Assembly: GCA_036803025.1 (NCBI GenBank)
Contig: DAIRVC010000010.1
Location: forward strand, 1 to 32,704
Direction: 5' to 3'
Length of the DNA: 32,704 bases
Source of the DNA: DAIRVC01 sp036803025
Lineage (GTDB): Bacteria > Chloroflexota > Anaerolineae > Anaerolineales > E44-bin32
Shown here: in pieces, positions 1-7,093 of the stretch
How positions within the stretch are numbered: position 1 is the first letter of the stretch
Layout of the letters: each line of letters starts with the position of its first letter
Notes under the pieces: generated by a model
The model's input: the letters and a program-made list of their open reading frames with translations, nothing else
Told to the model about the DNA's origin: nothing
The model's database searches: none
Made by a program: the position numbers and the translations under genes

Positions 1-976
1 ACGGCCGACGGTTGAAACGCGGCGCCAGGAAGATGACCGCCGGGATGACGATCCCGACGATGATCTCGCCGACCCAGAAGCCGAAATTGTAGGGGGTCTG
101 GTTGCGCAGCAAGTACAAGGCGGAATCGGACGCCGGGGTCCGCCCGTAGTAGGAGACGGCCGCCAGGTCCCAGAGCTTGATGTACAGATACAGCAGAAGC
201 CCCAGGCCGCTGAAGCGGGCGATGGTTCGGAGGATTTCATGCGGGACGGTCTTGCGGCCGAGAATCCATTCCAGAACGTGGGCCATCGCCATCGTCACAG
301 CCGGGCCAACGGCGATGGCTGAGATCACGAACATGATCGGCATGCTGGGCTTGAACCAGATCGGTCGGGAGCGCAGGATGCCGTAGGTCGCGCCCAGAGA
401 GGACTGGTGCAGCAAGGAGATCAGGAGACCTGCAACGGCCAGCACCGGAGCGGCGCGATGGATCGAGTGCGCCAGACGGCGGAAGCCGGGGTGACGATCG
501 AAGAAGCGCAGCTCGGCCACCACCGGGGCGAACTCAACCAGCAGGATCAACAGGTAGATGGTGATGCACCAGGTGATCTCCCACAGGACCGAGTGCACAT
601 TCCAGAAGGCCCATGGGTGCCAGAAGCGGTCCGGCCGGCCGATATCCATCACCAGGGTCAGGAGCGCGGTGGTGTAGCCGATGAAGCCGACGAAGACGGC
701 CAGGCGCACGATCGGCTGGAAGCGTTTCAGGCCGAACAGGTAGACGACGGCCGAGAGCGTAAAGGCGCCGGCGCCCAGGGCGATGGCCGACAGGTCGATG
801 GTAATCCACAGCCCCCAGGGGACCTGATCGGTCAGGTTGGTCACAACCAGGCCCTGGCTGAGAACGACATACACGGCCACCAGGCCGACCAGGCCGGCCA
901 GGCCGATGAAGGCCATCCAGGCCAGGAACCCGGGCGTCAGGGAGAGCAGGCGACGGGGAGCGCTCGAGGTAGCCAT
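1..976 (-). CDS. nrfD: NrfD/HybB-family quinol-binding membrane subunit (partial, C-terminus off window)
   Basis: This is the integral membrane subunit of an NrfD/PsrC/HybB-type complex, expected to exchange electrons between the quinone pool and the Fe-S subunit encoded just upstream. The reading frame is open from the ATG at 976 to the window edge, giving 325 residues; HybB-type proteins are usually near 390, so the C-terminal helices are missing. The product is almost entirely hydrophobic, with about eight predicted membrane spans. Family-typical stretches include DQVPWGLWITIDLSAIALG near residue 51 and MDIGRPDRFWHPWAFWN near 110. The ATG lies three bases after the TAG of the Fe-S gene, so the two are probably translationally coupled. 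Family assignment is strong. The partner enzyme and the physiological substrate cannot be told from this window. Confidence 0.88.
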   Translation of the reverse strand, partial: MATSSAPRRLLSLTPGFLAWMAFIGLAGLVGLVAVYVVLSQGLVVTNLTDQVPWGLWITIDLSAIALGAGAFTLSAVVYLFGLKRFQPIVRLAVFVGFIGYTTALLTLVMDIGRPDRFWHPWAFWNVHSVLWEITWCITIYLLILLVEFAPVVAELRFFDRHPGFRRLAHSIHRAAPVLAVAGLLISLLHQSSLGATYGILRSRPIWFKPSMPIMFVISAIAVGPAVTMAMAHVLEWILGRKTVPHEILRTIARFSGLGLLLYLYIKLWDLAAVSYYGRTPASDSALYLLRNQTPYNFGFWVGEIIVGIVIPAVIFLAPRFNRRP

Positions 977-979
977 GCG

Positions 980-1822
980 CTACAGCCCCTCCGCGGGCGG
1001 GATGTAGTACACGCTCGGGTCGGTGCCGAGTTCCTGCCGAAGCCGCATGGTGGGGCTGGCGGCGATGACCTGCGCCAGGCGGCTGGTGGGGTCCTTCAGA
1101 TCGCCGAACACCCGAGCCCCCACCGGACATACGTTCACGCAGGCCGGTGTGGCCTCGTAGTCCTGGCCGGGTGTCAACCCGTTCTCCAGTCCGTTGTCGA
1201 TGCGGTGGATGCAGAAGGTGCATTTCTCGACCACCCCGCGCGGGCGGCGGTCGACCTCCGGCTCGCCCCACGTCGGGACATACGGGTTCTCGTCGGCGCG
1301 CTCCTCCCAGTTGAAGCGGCGAGCGTCGTATGGGCAGGCCACCTCACAGTAACGGCAGCCAATGCAGCGGTCGTAGTCCATGACCACCAGGCCGTCGCCG
1401 CGCACGTACGTGGCCCGCACCGGGCACACCTCGACACACGGGGCATGCTGGCAGTGCAGGCATGGGCGTGAGAAGTAGAACCGCCGCCCGCTGGAGCTGA
1501 CCTCCTGGCGGACGATATTCCACGGCTCATCCGGGTTGACGTCGTTGGTGGCGGTGCAGGCGCGCAGGCAGTACTCGCAGCCGATACAGCGGTCGAGGTC
1601 GATGACCATGCCCCAGCGGTGTTCGCCGGCTGCGACAGGATGCGCCTCGCCCGAGATCTGGCCCTGCTTGAGGGCGGCGAAGGGCGAGAGCGGGCCGGTC
1701 GTCAGCGCCTGCGCGGCGACGACCGAACCAGCAGCCGTCGCCGCCAACGTCAGGAAATCGCGGCGGGTCAGCTCGAGTTTGACCTTGGTCTTCCGCTTGC
1801 CGGGCTGGCGCGGTTCGCTCAT
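980..1822 (-). CDS. Tat-type 4x[4Fe-4S] ferredoxin subunit (HybA/NrfC/PsrB-like)
   Basis: This 280-residue electron-transfer subunit carries four cysteine clusters expected to ligate four [4Fe-4S] centres: CIGCEYCLRAC, CLHCQHAPCVEVCP, CIGCRYCEVACP and a split last group with CTFC and ACVNVCP. A twin-arginine motif, LTRRDFL at residues 18-24 followed by a short Ala-rich hydrophobic stretch, points to Tat export, so the protein probably works on the outer face of the membrane as HybA does. The start is the ATG at 1822, which overlaps the TGA of the cytochrome gene (ATGA). The frame stays open further upstream, but that extension lies wholly inside the cytochrome gene. It sits between the octahaem cytochrome and NrfD, the expected electron wire between haem and quinone. 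Confidence 0.92.
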   Translation of the reverse strand: MSEPRQPGKRKTKVKLELTRRDFLTLAATAAGSVVAAQALTTGPLSPFAALKQGQISGEAHPVAAGEHRWGMVIDLDRCIGCEYCLRACTATNDVNPDEPWNIVRQEVSSSGRRFYFSRPCLHCQHAPCVEVCPVRATYVRGDGLVVMDYDRCIGCRYCEVACPYDARRFNWEERADENPYVPTWGEPEVDRRPRGVVEKCTFCIHRIDNGLENGLTPGQDYEATPACVNVCPVGARVFGDLKDPTSRLAQVIAASPTMRLRQELGTDPSVYYIPPAEGL

Positions 1823-2820
1823 TGCTTGTCTTCCTCGACCTCGACAATGCGCAGACGCCGGCTGACGATCCAGGCCGCCACGCCGCCGACGATCAGGCCG
1901 ACGATGGCGCCCTGGGCCAGGCCGGTGTAAAGGCGGACGCTGGCGCTGGTCTCCAGGTCGGCGATGCGCTCTTCCTGTTCGGCTAACTGCAGGCGCATGA
2001 CTTCCGGATTGACCTCCCTGGCCAGGGCGATCTCGCCGCTCAGGGCCAGGATGGTGTCGCGGGTGTGAATCGTGTCCTGGTGGCAGCCGATGCAGGCCTC
2101 CGAGCCGACCGTGAAGGTGTGGCCGGTTGGGACCAGCCCGCCGATCGGGGAGCCGCTGCGAGGGGAGGTGTACATGTGGCAGCTGGCGCACTCGAGTCCG
2201 GCGTTGGCGTGAGTCCCGTGTGTGAAGGACGAACCGGTGTCCTGATGGCAGGCGGTGCACAAGCCTGTGACCGACTCGGCCATCGGCTGCTGCGAGTGCG
2301 GATTGTGGCAGGACTGGCAGTCGATGCTGGCTTGCCCGTGGCGGCTGGCGTGCCACTCATCGGTGGTGGTGTTGTGACAGGTGCTGCACAGGCTGGCATC
2401 GGGCGTGATCGGCATCAACTGCTGGGGGTGTCCTGGCGTGTAGGTCCCATGGCAGGACTCACACGTCACGCCCTCGAAGGCGTAGCTGCTGGTCACCCCG
2501 TCGTAGCCCGTGGTGTGGCATTCCAGGCAGGTGAACTCGCTGCCGAGTTCTTGCCAGTTCTGCTGGAAGATGGGAGAGGAGAAGGCCTGGGCATGACGGG
2601 TGGTCTGCCAGGTGTCGTGCAGGTCGCTATGGCAGGTGCCGCAGAATTCGGGCCCGGCATAGCGCCCATCTGGCGGCGCCGGGGGGGCAGGGGGCGTGGC
2701 TTCCTGCGCCGCGGCGGGTGTGGAAGCCGCCAGGGCGGCGCCCACAGCCACGCAGGCCAAGAAGGCTGCGCCAAAGACGAGCCAGGTCGTCTGTCGTCGG
2801 TTGCGCTGGGCTTCGTTCAT
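1819..2820 (-). CDS. octahaem cytochrome c with C-terminal membrane anchor
   Basis: This 333-residue multihaem cytochrome has an N-terminal membrane/signal segment (about residues 11-32), a Pro-rich linker, then eight CXXCH haem-binding motifs: CGTCH, CLECH, CESCH, CSTCH, CQSCH, CTACH, CASCH and CIGCH, the first at residues 60-64. The first three motifs and their spacing resemble the cytochrome c554 family; the rest resemble doubled-CXXCH domains. A heptad-like charged helix follows the last haem, then a C-terminal membrane span with a short basic tail. All sites are CXXCH, so there is no NrfA-type CXXCK active-site haem. It is the first gene of the minus-strand operon and probably passes electrons to the Fe-S subunit. 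Haem attachment would need the divergent ccm operon. Its substrate is unknown. Confidence 0.92.
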   Translation of the reverse strand: MNEAQRNRRQTTWLVFGAAFLACVAVGAALAASTPAAAQEATPPAPPAPPDGRYAGPEFCGTCHSDLHDTWQTTRHAQAFSSPIFQQNWQELGSEFTCLECHTTGYDGVTSSYAFEGVTCESCHGTYTPGHPQQLMPITPDASLCSTCHNTTTDEWHASRHGQASIDCQSCHNPHSQQPMAESVTGLCTACHQDTGSSFTHGTHANAGLECASCHMYTSPRSGSPIGGLVPTGHTFTVGSEACIGCHQDTIHTRDTILALSGEIALAREVNPEVMRLQLAEQEERIADLETSASVRLYTGLAQGAIVGLIVGGVAAWIVSRRLRIVEVEEDKQ

Positions 2821-2948
2821 CAGGATCTGCTCCCGTGGTCAGCGTGCGCTGCGGCGCACGAAGTGTGCGCCGGCCGCCTTCCGGTGAAGGCGCCGGGATC
2901 GAGCACCCTGGGTACCCGGCGCGGGCCCCTCTCGGTGCCTCGGACCGG

Positions 2949-2981
2949 CCCATTCATGGGTAGATTCCCCCATTTCGGGTA
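2949..2981. promoter_or_regulatory. paired palindromic boxes, candidate operator
   Basis: CCCATTCATGGGTA (2949-2962) and CCCATTTCGGGTA (2969-2981) are two near-copies, each an imperfect palindrome (CCCAT...GGG/ATGGG), with starts 20 bp apart, about two helical turns. They lie about 130-160 bp upstream of the octahaem cytochrome start. On the minus strand each reads TACCC...ATGGG, loosely like the TACCCAT heptamers bound by NarL-type regulators, but no such regulator is in the window. Function is inferred only from position and symmetry. Confidence 0.35.
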
Positions 2982-3132
2982 CTTCAATTGCCCCATCCTG
3001 CGTCAGTCAGGCTTCCTTTAGGAGTGGTCTCCTTCCTCTGTCATCCGGCCGAAAGTCACATGTCCGGGCGTCCGGCCGGGCGGGTCCGGGGGCGAGCGGG
3101 GCGGCCCACGCTCTCACCCGGCCCTAGTGCGG

Positions 3133-3150
3133 CTCTCATGCGGCTCTCAT
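3133..3150 (+). promoter_or_regulatory. 7-4-7 direct repeat CTCTCAT, candidate OmpR/PhoB-family site
   Basis: CTCTCAT occurs at 3133-3139 and again at 3144-3150. The full 11-mer GCGGCTCTCAT is duplicated exactly, at 3129-3139 and 3140-3150. Two 7-bp half-sites with a 4-bp spacer are the layout bound by PhoB-type winged-helix regulators; the E. coli Pho box has CTGTCAT half-sites. It lies about 60-80 bp upstream of the putative ccmE -10 element. A related arrangement is found upstream of the response regulator gene at 23248. Confidence 0.4.
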
Positions 3151-3204
3151 CGACTTATGAAAGCATTCACTGACCAGGCCCGCCGTCGGGCGCCGCCCGA
3201 ATAG

Positions 3205-3213
3205 TGATAGAAT
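3205..3213 (+). promoter_or_regulatory. extended -10 promoter element for the ccm operon
   Basis: TGATAGAAT matches the extended -10 form TGn followed by TAGAAT, five of six bases of TATAAT, and stands in an otherwise GC-rich region. No good -35 hexamer sits at 17 bp, as is common for extended -10 promoters or activator-dependent ones. Transcription would start near 3220, about 48 bp before the ccmE ATG. Confidence 0.4.
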
Positions 3214-3267
3214 CGGTGCGAATAGCAGCCGCGCGAGCGGGGTGCACGAGCGAGGAGGGAGCAGCGG

Positions 3268-3771
3268 ATGTCAACGTCGGCAGCGGGCGGCGGCCGGGCC
3301 AAGTTCCTGATCGGGGGAGGCCTGATCGTCGCGGCGATCGTCTACCTGATCGCCTCATCGACCCAGGCGGCGGCGCAGTATTACCTGACCGTGGACGAGG
3401 TGGCGGAGCGTGGCGGCGAAGTGCTCGGCCGCGATCTCAAGATCGCCGGGGCCGTGATCGGCGATTCCATCCAATACGAAGCTGACACGCTGACGCTCAG
3501 CTTCACCATCGCCAACGTGCCCGGCGATATGGATGAGATCGAGCGCGCCGGCGGTTTGGCCGAGGCGCTCCATCGCGCGGTGAGCGATCCGAACGCGCAA
3601 CGCCTGCAAGTGGTCTACGTCGGCCCGATGCCCGACCTGCTGCGGGACGAAGCACAGGCGATTGTCACCGGCCGCCTGGGCGAGGACGGCGTCTTCTACG
3701 CCGACGAGCTGCTGCTCAAGTGCCCGACCCGCTACGAAGAGGAGATCCCTCTCCAGGCGCAGGAAGGCTAG
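3268..3771 (+). CDS. ccmE: cytochrome c maturation haem chaperone CcmE, Cys (CxxxY) variant
   Basis: CcmE carries haem covalently from the CcmABCD complex to CcmF/CcmH on the outer side of the membrane. The 167-residue product has an N-terminal anchor (about residues 13-33), an OB-fold-like beta-rich domain, and a C-terminal LLLKCPTRY. Here Cys152 and Tyr156 form the CxxxY signature; E. coli has HxxxY, with the His forming the bond to haem. Cys-type CcmE proteins are known from some archaea and sulfate reducers, where they often accompany ccm systems lacking CcmH and CcmG. In this operon both are present, which is unusual. The start at 3268 follows a GGAGG box at 3254-3258. It is the first gene of the plus-strand operon. 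Confidence 0.93.
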   Translation: MSTSAAGGGRAKFLIGGGLIVAAIVYLIASSTQAAAQYYLTVDEVAERGGEVLGRDLKIAGAVIGDSIQYEADTLTLSFTIANVPGDMDEIERAGGLAEALHRAVSDPNAQRLQVVYVGPMPDLLRDEAQAIVTGRLGEDGVFYADELLLKCPTRYEEEIPLQAQEG

Positions 3772-3792
3772 GATCCCTCCGCTGCACGCCAG

Positions 3793-3838
3793 AGACGATG
3801 GACCGCGGGCATTCGCCGGCCGTCCATCGTCTTGTCTG
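3793..3838 (+). terminator. hairpin with T-rich tail between ccmE and ccmF
   Basis: AGACGATGGAC at 3793-3803 pairs perfectly with GTCCATCGTCT at 3822-3832, an 11-bp stem around an 18-base loop. It is followed by TTGTCTGT. It occupies most of the 100-bp gap between ccmE and ccmF and could be an attenuator or partial terminator that gives ccmE more transcript than the genes downstream. No promoter was seen between it and ccmF, so full termination is unlikely. Confidence 0.5.
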
Positions 3839-3871
3839 TCCCGGAATGGTGAGGCCTGAGGAGTTGACCGG

Positions 3872-5947
3872 ATGATCGCCAACGTCGGATACTTCGTCCT
3901 GGTGATGACGTTCCTGCTGGCGCTGTATGGGGCGGGAGCGGCGGCGTACGGCGCGCTGCGCCAGCGGCCGGCCCTGGTGGAGAGCGGCCGGCGCGCCATG
4001 CTGCTGACCTTCCCGCTGATCACGCTCTCGGCTCTGGCCATCATCGCCCTGCTGCTCGGCGGGGAGTACCAGGTCGAATACGTCGCCTCGGTGACCAGCA
4101 ATTCGATGGAGCCCTACCTGCGCGTCACCGCGCTGTGGGGCGGGCAGGCCGGCTCGCTGGTCTTCTGGTCGTGGCTGATGTCGGCCTTCGCTTCGGCCGT
4201 CGGTCTGCGCAGGTGGTCACGCGATCGCGAGCTGCTGCCGTGGGTGGTCGTTGTGACCATGGTGACGCTGGCGTTCTTCCTGGCGATGGTGGTCTTCTTC
4301 GAGAACCCGTTCGCCCGCCTGTGGCTGACGAATGACGGCCAGCAGGTGACCGCCATGTTCCAGCCGGGCGGGACGGTGCCGCTGGTGCCCGCGGATGGCC
4401 AGGGCCTGAATCCGCTGCTGCGCCATCCGGGGATGGTCATCCACCCGCCGATGCTCTACCTGGGTTTCGTCTCGTTCGTCGTGCCGTACGCCTTCGCCAT
4501 CGGCGCCCTGGTCACGGGCCGGAGCGACGACCGCTGGATCCGGGTGACACGCCGCTGGACGCTGGTGGCCTGGCTGTTCCTGTCGCTGGGTCTCATCCTG
4601 GGCGGACGCTGGGCCTACGACGTCCTCGGCTGGGGCGGCTACTGGGGTTGGGACCCGGTCGAGATCGCCGCTTTCATGCCGTGGTTGAGCGGGACGGCGC
4701 TGTTGCACTCGGTTATGATTCAAGAGAAGCGCGGCATGCTCAAGCACTGGAACATGGTCTTGATCATCGTGACGTACGCGCTGGTGATCTTCGGGACCTT
4801 CCTGACGCGCTCCGGGGTACTGTCTTCGGTGCACGCGTTCGCGCAGTCGGCCATCGGCCCGATGTTCTTTGCCTTCATTGGATTGACCTTCGTCGTCTCG
4901 CTGTCGCTCCTCATCCGACGCTGGGAGGCGCTCAAGGGCGAGAACCAGCTCAATTCGATGTTCTCGCGTGAGGCGCTGTTCCTGCTCAACAACCTGCTGT
5001 TCATCGGGATCCTGGTGGTGTGCTTCTGGGGGGTGATCTTCCCGCTCATCTCCGAGCTGTTCACCGGGCAGAAGGTCACCGTCGGTCCGCCGTTCTACGA
5101 GCGGGCCACCGGCCCGCTCTGGGCAGGACTGCTCTTGTTGATGGGCGTCGCCCCGCTGTCGGCCTGGGGCAGCGCCTCATTACGGGCGCTGGGGCGGGCC
5201 ATCTGGCTGCCCCTGGCCGTTTCGCTGTTCTTGCCGGCCTACTTGTTCCTCAGCGGAACGGTGACCCATTGGGCGGCGCTGCTGGGCTTCTGGCTGGCGG
5301 CATTCGTCGGCCTGGTGACGCTGTACGAATTCTGGCGTGGGGCGCTGGCACGCCACCGGCGCGCCGGGGAGAGTCTCCCGCTGGCGCTCTGGCGGCTGGC
5401 CGGCCGCAACCGCCGCCGTTACGGCGGCTATGTGATCCACCTGGGCGTGGTGTTGATGGCCTTCGGCATCATCGGCATCGAATTGTTCCAGACCGAAACG
5501 CAGGGGACGCTGCGGCAGGGGGAGCAGCTGACCCTGGGCGGCTACGTGGTCACCTACGACAACCTGAGACAGTGGGATTCGATCGAGGAGGGCGTCAACA
5601 TCACACGGGCCGAGGTGTCCGTCTATCGCGACGGCAAGTATCTGGGCCTGTTGGCGCCGCGGCGTGACTACTACTATGTTGCGCAGCAGCCCATGACGAT
5701 CCCGGGCGTGCGCTCCAGCCCGCAGGACGACTTGTATGTCCTGCTGGTCGGGTGGGAGGCTGATCCGGCCGCCGGGGCGACCTTCAAGATCTACCACAAC
5801 CCGTTGGTGAACTTCGTCTGGGCGGGCGGTCTGGTCTTCATCCTGGGAACGCTGGTGGCTGCCTGGCCGGATCGGGAGCCGGAGCCCGCCGGACAGCGGG
5901 CGGCCGCCCGTGCCGGGACTCTGCGCCCCGGGCGGGAGGCGGTGTGA
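3872..5947 (+). CDS. ccmF: haem lyase subunit CcmF
   Basis: CcmF is the polytopic core of the haem lyase that transfers haem from CcmE to apocytochrome CXXCH sites, together with CcmH. The 691-residue protein has about 14-15 membrane spans and the tryptophan-rich WWD-type haem-handling motif WGGYWGWDPVE at residues 254-264. Further family signatures are HPGMVIHPPMLYLGF near 188, FGTFLTRSGVLSSVHAFA near 309 and the C-terminal periplasmic loop that begins after RRRYGGYVIHLGVV. Length agrees with the family (about 650). The ATG at 3872 has a GAGGAG box eight bases upstream. Its TGA overlaps the GTG start of ccmH (GTGA), so the two lyase partners are probably translationally coupled. Confidence 0.96.
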   Translation: MIANVGYFVLVMTFLLALYGAGAAAYGALRQRPALVESGRRAMLLTFPLITLSALAIIALLLGGEYQVEYVASVTSNSMEPYLRVTALWGGQAGSLVFWSWLMSAFASAVGLRRWSRDRELLPWVVVVTMVTLAFFLAMVVFFENPFARLWLTNDGQQVTAMFQPGGTVPLVPADGQGLNPLLRHPGMVIHPPMLYLGFVSFVVPYAFAIGALVTGRSDDRWIRVTRRWTLVAWLFLSLGLILGGRWAYDVLGWGGYWGWDPVEIAAFMPWLSGTALLHSVMIQEKRGMLKHWNMVLIIVTYALVIFGTFLTRSGVLSSVHAFAQSAIGPMFFAFIGLTFVVSLSLLIRRWEALKGENQLNSMFSREALFLLNNLLFIGILVVCFWGVIFPLISELFTGQKVTVGPPFYERATGPLWAGLLLLMGVAPLSAWGSASLRALGRAIWLPLAVSLFLPAYLFLSGTVTHWAALLGFWLAAFVGLVTLYEFWRGALARHRRAGESLPLALWRLAGRNRRRYGGYVIHLGVVLMAFGIIGIELFQTETQGTLRQGEQLTLGGYVVTYDNLRQWDSIEEGVNITRAEVSVYRDGKYLGLLAPRRDYYYVAQQPMTIPGVRSSPQDDLYVLLVGWEADPAAGATFKIYHNPLVNFVWAGGLVFILGTLVAAWPDREPEPAGQRAAARAGTLRPGREAV

Positions 5948-6420
5948 AGCGCGCCGCGCTCCTGACCGGCCTGCTCTTGGTGCTGCTGAGTGTGCTGTCG
6001 GTCGCGCCGGCGTTCGCCCAGGAGGGTGAGCCGACCGACGATCAGGTGAACGCGATCGCCAAGCAGCTCTACTGTCCGGTGTGTGAGAACATTCCGTTGG
6101 ATGTCTGTCCGACTCAAGCCTGCGTACAGTGGCGGGAAACGATCCGGCAGATGCTGACAGAGGGCCGGACGGAAGAGGAGATCCGGCAGCACTTCGTCGA
6201 GCAGTATGGCGCCCGGGTCCTGGCGACGCCCCCGGCGAGCGGACTGAATTGGCTGGTGTATGTCATCCCGCCGCTGGCGTTCTTCGGCGGCGCGTTCATC
6301 TTGGTCCGGGCCTTGCGCGCCTGGCGCAGGCCGGCCGCAGCGCAGATGCCGGTTGCGCCCGACACGCCGGACGACCCCTACATGGCCCGCCTGGAAGAGG
6401 AGTTGAAGCGGCGTGGCTGA
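5944..6420 (+). CDS. ccmH: CcmH-like thioredox subunit of the haem lyase, four-Cys variant
   Basis: CcmH keeps apocytochrome cysteines reduced and presents them to CcmF. The 158-residue product has a cleavable-looking signal peptide (1-25), a short three-helix domain and one C-terminal membrane span (about 99-125), as in the family. The usual LRCxxC motif appears as LYCPVC (Cys44, Cys47), with Tyr replacing Arg. It is followed closely by a second pair, Cys55 and Cys60, in the stretch CPTQAC, which classical CcmH lacks. The start is GTG at 5944 overlapping the ccmF stop. The family call is firm from context and domain shape. Whether the second Cys pair is redox-active is not known. Confidence 0.9.
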   Translation: MKRAALLTGLLLVLLSVLSVAPAFAQEGEPTDDQVNAIAKQLYCPVCENIPLDVCPTQACVQWRETIRQMLTEGRTEEEIRQHFVEQYGARVLATPPASGLNWLVYVIPPLAFFGGAFILVRALRAWRRPAAAQMPVAPDTPDDPYMARLEEELKRRG

Positions 6421-6457
6421 GCGGGCGCGGGATGCAGTGGATGAGCGAGGTGCGCTG

Positions 6458-7015
6458 ATGACAGAGGCTGCGGCCTCGCCGGGCGGCAAGACGGCCCGGC
6501 CGCGCTGGGGCGTGGTGGTGACCTGGATCTTCGTGCTGGGCCTGCTGGGCGTCCTGGGGTTTGGGTTGATGCGCTCACAGCAGGGGCCGATCGGCCTCGG
6601 CGCGCAGGTCCCTGATCTCAGCCTGACCACGTTCGAGGGCGAGACGATCGACCTGGCCGGACTGCGTGGAAACGTGGTGGTCATCAACTTCTGGGCCTCG
6701 TGGTGCAAGCCATGCGAGGAAGAAGCCGCCGCGCTGGAGCAGGCGTGGCGTGATTACCGCGAGCAGGGGGTCGTGTTTCTGGGAGTGAACTACGTCGACA
6801 CGCGGCCTGAGGCGCTGACCTATCTGGAGCGCTTCGAGATCACCTACCCGAATGGCCCGGACCTGGGGACGCGCATCTCGCAAGCTTTCCGCATCCGGGG
6901 CGTGCCGGAGACGTACGTGGTCGATCGGCAAGGGGTCGTGGCGGCGGTCATGATTGGTCCTTACGAGTCGCTGGGCGACATCGAGGCGGACATCCAATCG
7001 GCGCTGGGCGATTGA
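6458..7015 (+). CDS. ccmG: TlpA/ResA/CcmG-like membrane-anchored thiol-disulfide oxidoreductase
   Basis: This thioredoxin-fold protein would reduce the disulfide of CcmH or of apocytochrome c outside the membrane. From the ATG at 6458 it has 185 residues: one N-terminal anchor (about 18-38), then a TlpA-type domain with FWASWCKPCEEE (Cys83, Cys86) and the cis-proline loop RGVPETYVVD. I chose 6458 because GAGG lies seven bases upstream; a GTG at 6413, overlapping the ccmH stop, is a possible longer start. Its place directly after ccmH supports the CcmG role rather than a general TlpA role. A 78-bp gap with a hairpin follows. Confidence 0.9.
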   Translation: MTEAAASPGGKTARPRWGVVVTWIFVLGLLGVLGFGLMRSQQGPIGLGAQVPDLSLTTFEGETIDLAGLRGNVVVINFWASWCKPCEEEAAALEQAWRDYREQGVVFLGVNYVDTRPEALTYLERFEITYPNGPDLGTRISQAFRIRGVPETYVVDRQGVVAAVMIGPYESLGDIEADIQSALGD

Positions 7016-7045
7016 GGCCGCCGGCCTCCAACACGAGATGCAGCA

Positions 7046-7074
7046 ACGGCGGGGCCTGAACGGCGCCCCGCCGT
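7046..7074 (+). terminator. GC hairpin after ccmG, no U-tract
   Basis: ACGGCGGGGC (7046-7055) pairs perfectly with GCCCCGCCGT (7065-7074) around a nine-base loop. There is no T-run after it, so it is not a standard intrinsic terminator. It may stabilise the 3' end of a processed transcript or attenuate transcription inside the ccm operon. Confidence 0.4.
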
Positions 7075-7093
7075 CGAACGTGGAGCACAGGCA

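Larger units (their letters stand above)
2821..3267. other. divergent intergenic region between cytochrome/NrfD operon and ccm operon
   Basis: This 447-bp stretch has no convincing gene. It separates two divergently transcribed cytochrome operons and should hold both promoters. It contains two similar palindromic boxes (2949-2962 and 2969-2981) closer to the minus-strand operon, a single CTGTCAT at 3038-3044, a perfect tandem duplication of an 11-mer (3129-3150), the octamer GCATTCAC at 3163-3170, and an extended -10 element (3205-3213) facing ccmE. The clustering of repeats suggests controlled expression of both operons. The region is also less GC-rich around 3150-3215 than its surroundings. 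Confidence 0.6.

Noticed and set aside
407..1471. A 354-codon plus-strand frame opposite nrfD and the Fe-S gene
   Set aside because: The opposite strand has the ferredoxin Cys clusters and NrfD membrane helices; the plus-strand product is Gln/Gly/Asp/His-rich with no family resemblance.
2949..2981. Identification of the paired boxes as NarL sites
   Set aside because: Only part of each heptamer agrees and no NarL/NarX-type genes are in the window, so I keep them as unassigned operators.
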